Source: Aquitalea magnusonii (GTDB lineage: Bacteria; Pseudomonadota; Gammaproteobacteria; Burkholderiales; Chromobacteriaceae). From it: a DNA stretch of 64,000 nt. The position numbers and the translations under genes were made by a program. A model generated the notes under the pieces. The model was given only the letters and a program-made list of their open reading frames with translations, searched no databases and was not told where the DNA came from. The stretch is from assembly GCF_003202035.1 (NCBI RefSeq), contig NZ_QJKC01000009.1, forward strand, positions 1-64,000, given 5' to 3'. Shown in pieces: positions 1 to 9,401 of this stretch; the stretch's first letter is position 1, and the number at the start of each line of letters is the position of its first letter.

Positions 1-15
1 CCTATCGGTTATTCT

Positions 16-29
16 GTTTTTTAAAGAGC
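16..29 (-). promoter_or_regulatory. boxA antitermination element of an rRNA operon leader
   Basis: On the minus strand this reads GCTCTTTAAAAAAC and is followed by AGAATAACCGATAGG at the window edge. It closely matches the boxA (GCTCTTTAA) of bacterial rRNA leaders, which binds NusB/S10 and makes polymerase resistant to Rho. Transcription runs leftward, so the 16S gene should begin just outside the window. The match is seen directly; the 16S gene is inferred. Confidence 0.75.
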
Positions 30-83
30 GGTGCAGGTCGCTGCGTTTCGTTTCCGTCGCTGCGTTGTCTGCTGAGGAGGCGA

Positions 84-112
84 ACTATACCGCCCTGCCC
101 CACCCTCGTCAA
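84..112 (-). promoter_or_regulatory. Strong sigma-70 promoter of the rRNA operon
   Basis: The minus strand carries TTGACG (112-107), a 17-base spacer and TATAGT (89-84), five of six and five of six matches to consensus with ideal spacing. Upstream there is an A/T-rich stretch (about 113-150) that could act as an UP element. The promoter sits about 55 bases before boxA, the arrangement expected of an rRNA P1 promoter reading off the left edge. Confidence 0.75.
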
Positions 113-314
113 CACTTTGTGTGAAGAAAAGTGCAGATTTTGCTGAAATCCCGGCCCGCCGCGCGCTAAGTGACTGAGCAGCAAGCAACTATGCCGTGGG
201 GGTTTTATTACGGCTTTGCTGCAAGTACATAGCAGCGGACGGATAACAGCCTGCGCCCGCCATGAAAACCGGGCGATCTGACGCAAAAAGCCGGCCTCAT
301 CCGGCACACAGGCA

Positions 315-345
315 GCAAAAAGCCCGGCTGGGCCGGGCTTTTTGC
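315..345. terminator. Bidirectional rho-independent terminator after pilR
   Basis: A perfect 14-bp inverted repeat, GCAAAAAGCCCGGC, closes on a TGG loop, so the hairpin has an A tract on one side and a T tract on the other. It lies about 40 bases after the pilR stop codon and would end the parC-pilS-pilR transcript. The stretch between it and the rRNA promoter (about 150-314) shows no credible gene. Confidence 0.85.
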
Positions 346-387
346 ATGCGGAACTCTATATAGAGGCAATGCGCTTCTGCTGCGGGT

Positions 388-1725
388 TTATTTGATACCC
401 AACCTGTCCATGCGATAGCGCATGGAGCGGAAGGTGAGACCCAGCAGCTTGGCCGCCTGGGTGCGGTTGAAGCGGGTGGCATCCAGTGCCTTGAGAATGG
501 CCTCGCGCTCGACGCGGTCGAGAAAGTCCTGCAATGGTTCGCTGCCGGCGTATTCGGCATTCTGTTCATCGTCTGGTGGCGGGCAGGGTGTCAGTTGCAG
601 GTCGAGTACGTCGACCTTGTCATCGCCGGCCAGGGCGATGGCACGCTCCAGGATGTTTTCCAGCTCGCGGAAATTGCCGGGGTAGTTATACGCCAGCATG
701 GCCTTGACGGCGTCCGGGGTCAGCCGGGGCCGGCTGTCGGCTGTGGCGAAGCGGTCGAGCAGTGCGCCGATGAAGCGGGGAATGTCGTCGCGCAGTTCGC
801 GCAGCGGCGGCATGCGCAGTGGCAGTACATTCAGCCGGTAATACAAGTCCTGGCGGAACTGGCCGGCCTCGACCAGCGTGGCCAGGTCTTTGTGGGTGGC
901 GCAGATGATGCGGACATCAACGGCTTCTTCTTGCGGGCTGCCCAGCTTGCGTACTTTCTTTTCCTGAATGGCACGCAGCAGCTTGACCTGCATGGCCAGC
1001 GGCAGGTCGGCGACTTCATCGAGAAACAGCGTGCCGCCATTGGCCTGCTGGAAAAAACCGTCGCGCTCGCTGTCGGCGCCGGTAAAAGCGCCCTTGCGAT
1101 AGCCGAAGAACTCGCTTTCCATCAGGTTTTCCGGAATGGCGCCGCAATTGACCGGTACGAAGGGGCGCTCGGCGCGTGCGCTTTGTTCGTGAATCAGCCG
1201 GGCGGCTTGCTCCTTGCCGGTGCCGGATTCGCCACTGATGTAGACGGCGGCCTGACTGCGCGCCAGCTTGTCCACCATGCGGCGTACTTCCAGCATGGCC
1301 GCCGAGTCGCCCACCAGCCGCTCGACGCTGAGCGGCTTGCCATTGCCTTCGACCTTTAATACGGATTTCACCAGGGTGCGCAGCTGCGCCAGGCTGATGG
1401 GCTTGGACAGATAGTCGAAGGCTCCGGCTTTCATGGCACGGACGGCACTTTCGGTGCTGCCATAGGCGGTGATGATGGCACTGGGAATATCCAGCGACTG
1501 GTCGGCAATGAATTGCACCACCTCGATACCTTCGCCATCCGGCATGCGCATGTCGGTGAGGACCAGGTCGAAGGGCTCGCGTGCCAGACGGGCGGTGGCT
1601 TCGCCGACATTGCCGGCGGTGACCACTTCCAGGCCCATCTTGATCAGGGTGAGCTCCAGCAGTTCGCGGATATCCGGTTCGTCGTCGACGACCAGCACGC
1701 GCAAGGCTTTCTTATTCATAGGCAT
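388..1725 (-). CDS. pilR: Sigma-54-dependent response regulator PilR
   Basis: NtrC-family activator that, once phosphorylated by PilS, turns on sigma-54 promoters such as the type IV pilin gene. The 445-residue protein has an N-terminal receiver domain with the acidic pair D14-D15 and phospho-acceptor D58 (TDMRMPDG). A central AAA+ domain follows with Walker A GESGTGKE and the sigma-54 contact motif GAFTGA. The C-terminal Fis-type helix-turn-helix contains RTQAAKLLGL. The start overlaps the pilS end by 14 bases; a second ATG two codons in would leave 8, so the exact start is open. It is the last gene of the parC-pilS-pilR run and is followed by a strong terminator. Close homology to PilR rather than another NtrC-type regulator rests on the pilS partner. 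Confidence 0.93.
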   Translation of the reverse strand: MPMNKKALRVLVVDDEPDIRELLELTLIKMGLEVVTAGNVGEATARLAREPFDLVLTDMRMPDGEGIEVVQFIADQSLDIPSAIITAYGSTESAVRAMKAGAFDYLSKPISLAQLRTLVKSVLKVEGNGKPLSVERLVGDSAAMLEVRRMVDKLARSQAAVYISGESGTGKEQAARLIHEQSARAERPFVPVNCGAIPENLMESEFFGYRKGAFTGADSERDGFFQQANGGTLFLDEVADLPLAMQVKLLRAIQEKKVRKLGSPQEEAVDVRIICATHKDLATLVEAGQFRQDLYYRLNVLPLRMPPLRELRDDIPRFIGALLDRFATADSRPRLTPDAVKAMLAYNYPGNFRELENILERAIALAGDDKVDVLDLQLTPCPPPDDEQNAEYAGSEPLQDFLDRVEREAILKALDATRFNRTQAAKLLGLTFRSMRYRMDRLGIK

Positions 1726-3265
1726 GATGACAGCTTAAACGGAAAACGCCGCCCGGTGGGATGTAGTCGAGCCGGGCATCATTGGCCTCGGCCAGTTCGC
1801 GGGCGATATACAAGCCCAGGCCGGTACCGCTGCTTTCCGTGGTAAAGAAGGGCTCGAACAGGTGTGACTGGGCCTCGTCGTTCATGCCGGGGCCATCGTC
1901 GATGACGCGGATCAGCACTTGCGACTCCTGCTGGCTGATTTCGATCTGCACCGCCCCATGCACGCGCGAGGAGTGGCGCCAGGCATTGGCCACCAGATTG
2001 GACAGGATCTGTCCCAGGTGGCCACGGTCGAAATACACGCTGCTGCTGCAGTGAAAGGTGGTGAGGATGCGCCCGGCCGCTTCCGGCTGGGCCATGCCGA
2101 ACTGTTCGAGAAAGTCGGCCAGGAATTGCGACAGCTTGATGGTTTCGGTCTTGACCCGGTCGCGCCGGCCCAGCATCAGCACTTCTTCCACCAGTCCGTT
2201 GATGCGGCGGGCGTTGTCGCGCACGATACGGGTCAGCCTTTGTGTGGCGGCATCTTCCGCGCCTTCGGCCAGCAGGTCGCCGGCGTGGGAGATGGCGGCC
2301 AGCGGGTTGCGGATTTCATGGGCGATATTGGCGGTGAGCCGGCCCAGCGCCGCCAGCTTGATGCGTTTGGCTTCTTCGGCCATGTCGGCCATGTCGCGCA
2401 GGAACATCACCACGCCACGCAGATCACCGGCCAGAATCGGCACCATGCGCCCGGCCAGCTGGCGGCCGCGCACATTGCGCTCGACAAATACCGGCATGGG
2501 CGAATGGCTGTTCAGGCGCCAGCGTTCGACAATCGGGGCCAGTTCCGGCAGCAGGATGCCGCGCTGCATGCCGGGGAAATAGCGTACCGCCTGGGCATTG
2601 AACTGGCGGACGGTGCCGGTTTCATCCAGCACGATGACGGCGTCGCGCTGGCTTTGCAGCACCAGCTCATTCAGCCGGTTAAGGTTGGCAATTTCCCCGC
2701 CACGGCGCGAGGCCAGTTCTTCCGACTCGCGTGCCACGCGCGCCAGCTGGTAGGTGACCATCGAGGTCACGAAGCCGGCCAGCGACAGCAAGCCGGTCTG
2801 GAACAGGTCGGCGGTACTGCCAAACAGCACCTCGTGACGGTAATGCTCGTAGCCCACGTAGCCGAACAGGCTGGCGGTGGCAATGGAGGCATAGAACAGG
2901 GCATAGCGGCCGGAGGACAGCAGGCCGGCCACCGCCAGATAGGGCAGCAGCAGCATGCCATAGCCGCTTTTCACCCCGCCGTTCATGCCCATCAGCAGCA
3001 CGATCATCAGGATGTCCGCCGCAATGGCCAGCGACAGTTGCAGGGTGTGGGCGATCTTGCCGGTGCGCAGGGCAAACCAGCAGAGGATCAGCCCGGCATA
3101 CACCGCCGACCACAGATAGAAACGCGCACCACCGTCGACCAGCGGCTGTCCTTCCGTGCCTTGCAGCAGGGACATGAACAGCAGCACCAGCAGCATCAGG
3201 GCGCGGAAGCCGTTGACGAAAGCCAGTGCCTTGCGCGGGGTCAGCGGCAGCGAGCGGTCCAGCAT
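1712..3265 (-). CDS. pilS: Sensor histidine kinase PilS
   Basis: Membrane kinase that phosphorylates PilR and, in studied species, monitors pilin in the inner membrane. The 517 residues start with about six hydrophobic segments (residues ~15-190), then a PAS-like region (~205-300). The phospho-acceptor motif is NIAHEIRNPLAAISHA. The ATPase region shows an N box (NLVANAWRHS), DDGPGM and GTGLGLYIA. The ATG overlaps the parC stop by one base (TGATG), implying translational coupling to parC. The pairing of pilS with pilR is usual; the coupling to a topoisomerase gene is a positional fact whose meaning is unknown. Confidence 0.93.
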   Translation of the reverse strand: MLDRSLPLTPRKALAFVNGFRALMLLVLLFMSLLQGTEGQPLVDGGARFYLWSAVYAGLILCWFALRTGKIAHTLQLSLAIAADILMIVLLMGMNGGVKSGYGMLLLPYLAVAGLLSSGRYALFYASIATASLFGYVGYEHYRHEVLFGSTADLFQTGLLSLAGFVTSMVTYQLARVARESEELASRRGGEIANLNRLNELVLQSQRDAVIVLDETGTVRQFNAQAVRYFPGMQRGILLPELAPIVERWRLNSHSPMPVFVERNVRGRQLAGRMVPILAGDLRGVVMFLRDMADMAEEAKRIKLAALGRLTANIAHEIRNPLAAISHAGDLLAEGAEDAATQRLTRIVRDNARRINGLVEEVLMLGRRDRVKTETIKLSQFLADFLEQFGMAQPEAAGRILTTFHCSSSVYFDRGHLGQILSNLVANAWRHSSRVHGAVQIEISQQESQVLIRVIDDGPGMNDEAQSHLFEPFFTTESSGTGLGLYIARELAEANDARLDYIPPGGVFRLSCHHAYE

Positions 3266-5640
3266 CAGGCGGTCTCGACCGAGGGCAGGTCAGTAATGGC
3301 GGACACGGCCCATTTCTTCGGCATCAGCTTGCCTTTTTTGCCACGCTTGGCGTCGAACTCGGCCAGTGCCAGTTTTTCGTCGGCCACCTTGCCGCGCACC
3401 GATACCGTGGCCAGCAGCGCCTTGTCGCCCTTGACCAGACCGATGGCGGTGACCGATTCACCGGCCTCCAGCCCCATCAGCATCAGGCCACGACCCTTGG
3501 CCATTTCCTTGAGTTCGCCGGCGGGGAAGGCCAGCAGACGGCCATTGTCCGCCGCCGCCACCAGCCGCAGCGCAGCCAGATCGGCATGGGCGGCCACCGC
3601 CACCGGGGTCAGCACGCTTTCCCCCTCGTCCAGCGTCATGAAGGCCTTGCCTGCCTTGACCCGGCCCGCCATGTCGGACAGCCTGGCCACAAAGCCATAA
3701 CCACCGGAACCGGCCACCACGAAGCGGGCGTCGTCCTTGCCGGAAATCATCTGCGCCGGCTTGGCGTTGTCCTGCAGGTCCACCAGCGAGGCCACCGGCA
3801 CGCCGTCGCCACGCCCGGTGGGCACATCCGCCGGGTCGATGGTGTAGGCGCGGCCCTTGTTGTCCAGCACGATGACCGACCACACGGTGCGGGTTTCCAC
3901 CACGGTGTGCAGGCCATCGCCATCCTTGAAGGCCAGCGCCGACAGATCGACATTGTGGCCGACGCGGGCGCGGATCCAGCCCTTTTGCGACAGGATGATG
4001 GTGACCGGCTCGTCGGCGATGGTCTGGGTCAGCACGGCGCGCTCGGCCGCCTTGATTTCACTGCGCCGCTTGTCGCCGTACTTGGCGGTGTCGGCCATGA
4101 TTTCGTCGCGGATCAGCCGGGTGAGGGCGTCCGGGGTATCCAGCACATGGCGCAGACCTTCGCGCTCTTCGCGCAGCTCGGACAGCTCCTTCTCCAGCTT
4201 GAAACCTTCCAGCCGCGCCAATTGGCGCAGACGGATTTCCAGAATGTCCTCAGCCTGCGCTTCGGACAGGCCGAAGGCTTTCATCAGGTCGGGCTTGGGT
4301 TCGTCCGATTCACGGATGACGCGGATGACTTCATCGATATGGATGAAGGCAATCATGCGGCCTTCGAGAATATGAATGCGCTTTTCCACCTGGCCCAGGC
4401 GATGCTTGAGGCGGCGGGTGACGGTGCTGCGGCGGAAATCGATCCACTCGGACAGAATGGCCTTGAGTCCCTTCTGCGCCGGGCGGCCATCCAGACCGAT
4501 CATCACCAGGTTCATCGAGGCATTGCCTTCCAGGCTGGTTTGCGCCAGCAGGATGTTGATGAACTCGTCCGGGTCCTGGCGGCTGGACTTGGGTTCGAAC
4601 ACCAGCCGCACCGGGCACTGGCTGTCCGATTCGTCGCGCACGCGGTCCAGCAGCGACAGCATCAGGCTCTTGAGGTTTTGTTGCTCCTGCGTCAGCGCCT
4701 TCTTGCCGGTCTTGAGCTTGGGATTGGTGGCTTCTTCGATTTCGGCCAGCACCTTCTGCGCCGACGAGCCGGGCGGCAGCTCGGAGACGATGACGCGCCA
4801 CTGGCCACGCGCCAGCTTTTCCACTTCCCACTTGGCGCGCACGCGCACGCTGCCACGGCCACCTTCATAGGCAGCCAGGATGTCGTCGAAGGGGGTGATG
4901 ATCTGGCCGCCACCGGGGAAGTCCGGGCCGGGAATGTAGTCCATCAGCTCGCGCGTCGTCAGCTCCGGATTGGCCAGCAAGGCCAGGCAGCCGCGTGCCA
5001 CTTCGGTCAGATTATGCGGCGGGATTTCCGTGGCCATGCCGACGGCAATGCCGGAAGCGCCGTTGAGCAGCACCATGGGCAGGCGCGCCGGCAGCAGGGC
5101 GGGTTCTTCGAAGGCGCCATCGTAATTCGGTACGAAATCCACCGTGCCCATGTCGATTTCGCCCAGCAGCAGTTCGGCAATGGGGGTGAGGCGTGCTTCG
5201 GTGTAACGCATGGCGGCGGCACCGTCGCCATCGCGGCTGCCGAAGTTACCCTGGCCGTCGATCAGCGGATAGCGCAGGGTGAAGTCCTGCGCCATGCGCA
5301 CCAGCGCCTCGTAGGCCGAGCTGTCGCCATGCGGGTGGTATTTACCCAGGATTTCACCCACCACCCGCGCTGATTTCACCGGCTTGGCACCGTGCGCCAG
5401 TCCCATGTCGCGCATGGCATACAGAATGCGCCGCTGCACCGGCTTCTGGCCGTCGGCCACTTCCGGCAGCGCGCGGCCCTTGACCACGCTCATGGCGTAC
5501 TCGAGATAGGCGCGTTCGGCATAGACATCCAGCGGGATCCAGTCGCCCGTCAGCGCGTCGACCGGCGGAGCCGGTGGCGCAGGGGGAACCAGCATGCCGG
5601 CAGCGGGCAGCGCTTCGTCAAAGAGATCGTTACTGTTCAT
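3265..5640 (-). CDS. parC: DNA topoisomerase IV subunit A
   Basis: Breakage-reunion subunit of topoisomerase IV, which with ParE unlinks daughter chromosomes. The N-terminal half holds [19 protein letters not shown] and the quinolone-resistance region [13 protein letters not shown] with Ser and Glu at the classic resistance positions, so it looks drug-sensitive. The catalytic tyrosine is in [10 protein letters not shown]. The C-terminal half has the beta-propeller blades of the ParC/GyrA tail, shorter than in GyrA and lacking an obvious GyrA box. The open frame extends to 5706, but I chose the ATG at 5640 ([10 protein letters not shown]) because the upstream residues are low-complexity and unlike the family. 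parE is not in the window. Confidence 0.92.
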   Translation of the reverse strand: MNSNDLFDEALPAAGMLVPPAPPAPPVDALTGDWIPLDVYAERAYLEYAMSVVKGRALPEVADGQKPVQRRILYAMRDMGLAHGAKPVKSARVVGEILGKYHPHGDSSAYEALVRMAQDFTLRYPLIDGQGNFGSRDGDGAAAMRYTEARLTPIAELLLGEIDMGTVDFVPNYDGAFEEPALLPARLPMVLLNGASGIAVGMATEIPPHNLTEVARGCLALLANPELTTRELMDYIPGPDFPGGGQIITPFDDILAAYEGGRGSVRVRAKWEVEKLARGQWRVIVSELPPGSSAQKVLAEIEEATNPKLKTGKKALTQEQQNLKSLMLSLLDRVRDESDSQCPVRLVFEPKSSRQDPDEFINILLAQTSLEGNASMNLVMIGLDGRPAQKGLKAILSEWIDFRRSTVTRRLKHRLGQVEKRIHILEGRMIAFIHIDEVIRVIRESDEPKPDLMKAFGLSEAQAEDILEIRLRQLARLEGFKLEKELSELREEREGLRHVLDTPDALTRLIRDEIMADTAKYGDKRRSEIKAAERAVLTQTIADEPVTIILSQKGWIRARVGHNVDLSALAFKDGDGLHTVVETRTVWSVIVLDNKGRAYTIDPADVPTGRGDGVPVASLVDLQDNAKPAQMISGKDDARFVVAGSGGYGFVARLSDMAGRVKAGKAFMTLDEGESVLTPVAVAAHADLAALRLVAAADNGRLLAFPAGELKEMAKGRGLMLMGLEAGESVTAIGLVKGDKALLATVSVRGKVADEKLALAEFDAKRGKKGKLMPKKWAVSAITDLPSVETA

Positions 5641-5765
5641 GGGGCAGGGCTTGCTTGTGTGATAGGGTTTCAGCTTGTTCATCTGCAGTGCCGCCCAGCT
5701 GCACACCGGCCATCAGCCGGGGAGGGCAGGGCACTGCGCCATTCATTATCGAGGGCAATTCTACT

Positions 5766-6236
5766 ATGGCCAGCCTGTTGCAGTGGCAATGCCACCCGTT
5801 TGAGGGTTTTACCCCGCACGCACTGTATGAAATGCTGCAGTTGCGCGACCGGGTTTTCGTACTGGAACAACAATCCATCTACGGCGATGTCGACGGTGTC
5901 GACCTGCATTGTCACCACCTGCTGGGGCGCGACGACCAGGGCCGCTTGCTGGGCTATGCCCGGCTGATTGCCCCTGGCAGCAAATACCCGGATGCCGCCG
6001 CCATTGGCCGTGTGGTGCTGGAACCGGCCGCGCGTGGCAAGGGCCTGGGCAACCAGCTGCTGGCCGAGGCGGTGAACCACTGCCTGCAGCGATGGCCAGC
6101 GGCACCCATCATGCTGTCGGCCCAGACCGCCGCCCAGGGTTTGTACGAACGCTTTGGCTTTGTCGCCGTCTCCGCGCCCTATGACGATGGCGGCATCCTG
6201 CATGTGGACATGCGCCGCAGCACCCTGGCCGCCTAA
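5766..6236 (+). CDS. ElaA-like GNAT acetyltransferase
   Basis: Small N-acetyltransferase of the ElaA type, substrate unknown. The 156-residue protein carries the acetyl-CoA binding motif A as IGRVVLEPAARGKGLGNQLLAEA, followed by a motif-B-like stretch ending in LYERFGFVAVS. The early LYEMLQLRDRVFVLEQ segment is typical of ElaA proteins. The start is supported by GAGGG ten bases upstream; an in-frame extension upstream has no homology-like content. It is divergent from parC, with about 125 bases between them for both promoters. Confidence 0.85.
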   Translation: MASLLQWQCHPFEGFTPHALYEMLQLRDRVFVLEQQSIYGDVDGVDLHCHHLLGRDDQGRLLGYARLIAPGSKYPDAAAIGRVVLEPAARGKGLGNQLLAEAVNHCLQRWPAAPIMLSAQTAAQGLYERFGFVAVSAPYDDGGILHVDMRRSTLAA

Positions 6237-6242
6237 GCCAGC

Positions 6243-6974
6243 TCAGGCTTGCCGTACGGCGAACAGGTCTTTCCAGCCGGTATAGGCGGTGACATACAGC
6301 ACCGGAAACCACAGCAGCAGGCCCAGGCCCAGCGGCAGCAGTGCCAGAAACAGCAGCAGCGCCAGCATGAAGGCCGACAGCAACACCGCCGGCCAGTTGG
6401 CGAGGCCGGCGCGGAAGCTGTCACGCAAGGCCTGCCACGGCCCCAGCCCGTTCAGCACCACCAGCGCCGGGGCAAACCAGTAACACAGGCTGAGCAGAAA
6501 CATCAGCGCGGAAGTGAGCAGCATGAAGGGCGCCACGGGGCCGCTGAGCTGTGGCAGCTCCTGCCCGGCCTGCGGCGCCGCCATATGGATGCCCAGCATG
6601 GGCATCAGCGCACTGAGCAGCATCATCGCCAGCAGCAGTAGTGCCAGATACAACATTCCCACATTCAGCAAGGGCCGCAGTGCCAGACGAAATCCGGCAA
6701 ACAGCGCTGCCATTTTCAGCTCCACGCCCTGCTCGGCCTGTTGCGCCGCCAGCACAAAAGCAGCGGCAAAAATGGGCGCCAGAAAAAAGGTGAGCGGGGC
6801 GCCCAGCAGCGGAATGGCCGCCACGGCAAAGTGGATGAGCAAATAGCTGCCGGCCAGCAGCATCCAGGTCAGCGGCTGCTGCCGCACCAGGTAAAAAGCC
6901 TGCACGATCCAGCGCCAGCCCTGTGTGTAGCCCACTTTGCGTGCATCGACGCGTGCCGAGAAATCAGTCTGCAT
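6243..6974 (-). CDS. BPSS1780-family inner-membrane protein
   Basis: Hydrophobic 243-residue protein with about six predicted membrane segments (clusters of Leu/Ala/Met at ~30-75, 95-125, 150-175, 195-235). The opening ARKVGYTQGWRWI and the overall pattern match the BPSS1780 membrane-protein family of betaproteobacteria, whose function is unknown. It converges on the GNAT gene with only six bases between the stops, so the two transcripts probably share or overlap termination signals. Confidence 0.7.
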   Translation of the reverse strand: MQTDFSARVDARKVGYTQGWRWIVQAFYLVRQQPLTWMLLAGSYLLIHFAVAAIPLLGAPLTFFLAPIFAAAFVLAAQQAEQGVELKMAALFAGFRLALRPLLNVGMLYLALLLLAMMLLSALMPMLGIHMAAPQAGQELPQLSGPVAPFMLLTSALMFLLSLCYWFAPALVVLNGLGPWQALRDSFRAGLANWPAVLLSAFMLALLLFLALLPLGLGLLLWFPVLYVTAYTGWKDLFAVRQA

Positions 6975-7300
6975 GCTTGTCCCTGTCTGAATGGCTGGTG
7001 GTGAAATGTGGAAAACATCCGCCGACTGTCAATGAGGCGAGGGGGTGGCGTCAAGCCCGCACACCGGCGGCACAGTGGCAGGGTGGGTCTGCCACCATGC
7101 CGTCACACCGGCACGGGGCATTGAAATTGCATGAAACTGGCGCACTACCTGCGCCGTGAAGGTTGCCGCAATGCGGCAAAATCAGGGATAATTCCATGAT
7201 TTAGCGACGGTTAATCCATGCCAGCGCCATGCGCCGGCAGAAAATCACTGTCGTACCGGTTCTGTCCCGCCCCCTTTACTGTTTTTGAGGTTTTCCCGAA
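6975..7300. other. Regulatory gap before tkt
   Basis: About 325 bases between two divergent genes. No coding signal was found: the short frames here lack codon bias and ribosome sites. The segment holds the putative tkt promoter and its overlapping palindrome, and must also hold the promoter of the membrane-protein gene on the other strand. Confidence 0.5.
7163..7192 (+). promoter_or_regulatory. Putative tkt promoter with overlapping palindromic operator
   Basis: TTGCCG (7163-7168), an 18-base spacer and GATAAT (7187-7192) form a plausible sigma-70 promoter about 110 bases before tkt. The -35 box is the left arm of a perfect inverted repeat, TTGCCGC-AAT-GCGGCAA (7163-7179). A dimeric regulator bound there would block polymerase. 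Both elements are seen; their use is inferred. Confidence 0.45.
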
Positions 7301-9286
7301 ATGGTCACCCGAACCGAGCTAGCCAACGCCATTCGTTTCCTGTCTATGGATGCAGTGGAAAAGGCCAAATCCGGTCACCCCGGCGCCCCGATGGGCATGG
7401 CTGATATCGCCGAAGTGCTGTGGCGCGATCACCTGAAGCACAATCCCGCCAATCCTTCCTGGTCCAACCGTGACCGCTTCGTGCTCTCCAACGGGCACGG
7501 CTCCATGCTCATCTACAGCCTGCTGCACCTCACCGGCTACGATCTGTCCATCGATGACCTCAAGAACTTCCGCCAACTGCATTCCAAGACGCCGGGTCAC
7601 CCGGAATACGGTTATGCACCGGGCGTGGAAACCACCACTGGCCCGCTAGGCCAGGGCATCACCAATGCGGTGGGCATGGCGCTGGCGGAAAAGATGCTGG
7701 CCGCCCAGTTCAACCGCGACGGCCACACCATTGTTGACCACAACACCTGGGTCTTCCTGGGTGATGGTTGCCTGATGGAAGGCATCAGCCACGAAGCCTG
7801 CTCGCTGGCCGGCACCTGGGGCCTCAACAAGCTGATCGCCTTCTGGGACGACAACGGCATCTCCATCGACGGTCACGTCGAAGGCTGGTTCACCGACAAT
7901 ACCCCGGCCCGCTTCGAAGCCTACGGCTGGCAGGTGATCAAGAACGTCAACGGCCACGATCCGGTGGAAATCGCCACCGCCATCGAAACCGCCAAGAAGG
8001 GCGACCGCCCGACGCTGATCTGCTGCAAGACCACCATCGGCTTTGGCTCGCCCAACAAGCAAGGCACCCACGACGTACACGGCGCACCGCTGGGCGCTGC
8101 GGAAATTGCCGCCGCGCGCGAAACGCTGAACTGGCCGCACGCGCCGTTTGAAATTCCGGCCGAGATCTACGCGGCCTGGAGCGCACGCGACAAGGGCGCA
8201 CTGGCCGAGATCGCATGGAACAAGCAGTTTGACGCCTATCGCGCCGCCTACCCGGAACTGGCTGCCGAATTCGAACGCCGCATGCAGGGCGAACTGCCGG
8301 CGGCCTGGGCCGAAGCCCGCGATGCCGCCATCGCCAAGATCGTCGATGCTGCGCAGACCGTGGCCACCCGCAAGGCCAGCCAGATTGCGCTGGAAGCCTT
8401 CTCGCCCAGCCTGCCGGAATTTGTCGGCGGTTCAGCCGACCTGACCGGCTCCAACCTGACCAACTGGTCTGGTTCCAAGTGGATAGACGCGGCCGGTAAC
8501 GGCAACTACATCAGCTATGGCGTACGCGAGTTCGGCATGGCCGCCATCATGAACGGCATGACGCTGCACGGTGGCCTGCGCCCCTACGGCGGCACCTTCC
8601 TGATGTTCAGCGAATACGCCCGCAATGCGCTGCGCATGGCCTCGCTGATGAAGATCAACCCGGTATTCGTGTTCACTCACGATTCCATCGGTCTGGGTGA
8701 AGATGGCCCGACCCACCAGCCGGTCGAGCAAGTGGCCACGCTGCGCATGATCCCGAATCACCACACCTGGCGTCCGTGTGACACCACCGAAGCCGCGGTG
8801 GCCTGGGCCCATGCCATCGAACAGAAAACCACGCCGAGCAGCCTGATCCTCAGCCGCCAGAACCTGCCTTTCGTGCAGCGTGATGCGCAGCAGGTGCAGG
8901 ACATCGCCCGTGGCGGCTACGTGCTGCGCGATGCAGCCGATGCCAAGGCCGTGCTGATTGCCACCGGTTCGGAAATCGAACTGGCGCTGAAGGCACAGGA
9001 AGCACTGGCAGCCGAAGGCATTGCCGTGCGCGTGGTGTCCATGCCCTGCACCAATGTGTTCGACCAGCAGGACAAGGCCTGGCAGCAAAGCGTGCTGCCG
9101 GCCGGCCTGCCGCGTCTGGCCATTGAAGCCGGTGTGCCGGACTTCTGGCGCAAGTATGTCGGTCTGGAAGGCGATGTGGTCGGCATAGCCCACTTCGGCG
9201 AATCCGCACCGGCAGGCGTGCTGTTCAAGGAATTCGGCTTCACCGTCGACAATGTCGTCGCCAAGACCAAGAACATCATCCAATAA
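7301..9286 (+). CDS. tkt: Transketolase
   Basis: Thiamine-diphosphate enzyme moving two-carbon units between sugar phosphates in the pentose phosphate pathway. The 661-residue length is standard. Visible signatures are the N-terminal [19 protein letters not shown], the ThDP/metal motif [18 protein letters not shown] with the following Asn, and the pyrimidine-domain segment [14 protein letters not shown] and [18 protein letters not shown]. It opens the carbon-metabolism cluster tkt-gap-pgk-(lysE)-fba, an arrangement common in betaproteobacteria. A rho-independent terminator follows directly, so gap is probably driven mainly by its own promoter. Confidence 0.97.
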   Translation: MVTRTELANAIRFLSMDAVEKAKSGHPGAPMGMADIAEVLWRDHLKHNPANPSWSNRDRFVLSNGHGSMLIYSLLHLTGYDLSIDDLKNFRQLHSKTPGHPEYGYAPGVETTTGPLGQGITNAVGMALAEKMLAAQFNRDGHTIVDHNTWVFLGDGCLMEGISHEACSLAGTWGLNKLIAFWDDNGISIDGHVEGWFTDNTPARFEAYGWQVIKNVNGHDPVEIATAIETAKKGDRPTLICCKTTIGFGSPNKQGTHDVHGAPLGAAEIAAARETLNWPHAPFEIPAEIYAAWSARDKGALAEIAWNKQFDAYRAAYPELAAEFERRMQGELPAAWAEARDAAIAKIVDAAQTVATRKASQIALEAFSPSLPEFVGGSADLTGSNLTNWSGSKWIDAAGNGNYISYGVREFGMAAIMNGMTLHGGLRPYGGTFLMFSEYARNALRMASLMKINPVFVFTHDSIGLGEDGPTHQPVEQVATLRMIPNHHTWRPCDTTEAAVAWAHAIEQKTTPSSLILSRQNLPFVQRDAQQVQDIARGGYVLRDAADAKAVLIATGSEIELALKAQEALAAEGIAVRVVSMPCTNVFDQQDKAWQQSVLPAGLPRLAIEAGVPDFWRKYVGLEGDVVGIAHFGESAPAGVLFKEFGFTVDNVVAKTKNIIQ

Positions 9287-9295
9287 ATAAAGCAC

Positions 9296-9337
9296 AGGCC
9301 ACCCCATCCAAAAACAAAGCAGGGGTGGCCTTATTTT
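9296..9337 (+). terminator. Rho-independent terminator after tkt
   Basis: A perfect 10-bp stem AGGCCACCCC/GGGGTGGCCT (9296-9305 and 9322-9331) with a 16-base A-rich loop is followed by TATTTTC. It starts ten bases after the tkt stop codon. Confidence 0.85.
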
Positions 9338-9401
9338 CATGGTGTCTCCATTCTGACCCGCACCCGCGGGGAGGCACCAGACTTTCCGGGAGAGTAATAG
9401 C

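Noticed and set aside
2-307. A 101-codon minus-strand frame at the left edge
   Set aside because: It crosses the rRNA promoter and leader and has no ribosome site or conserved features.
1919-3700. A 593-codon plus-strand frame across pilS and parC
   Set aside because: It spans two well-identified minus-strand genes and has the same shadow composition.
3226-5373. A 715-codon open frame on the plus strand opposite parC
   Set aside because: High GC leaves long antisense frames free of stops; the predicted protein is His/Gln/Gly-rich with no recognised motif, while parC on the other strand is complete and conserved.
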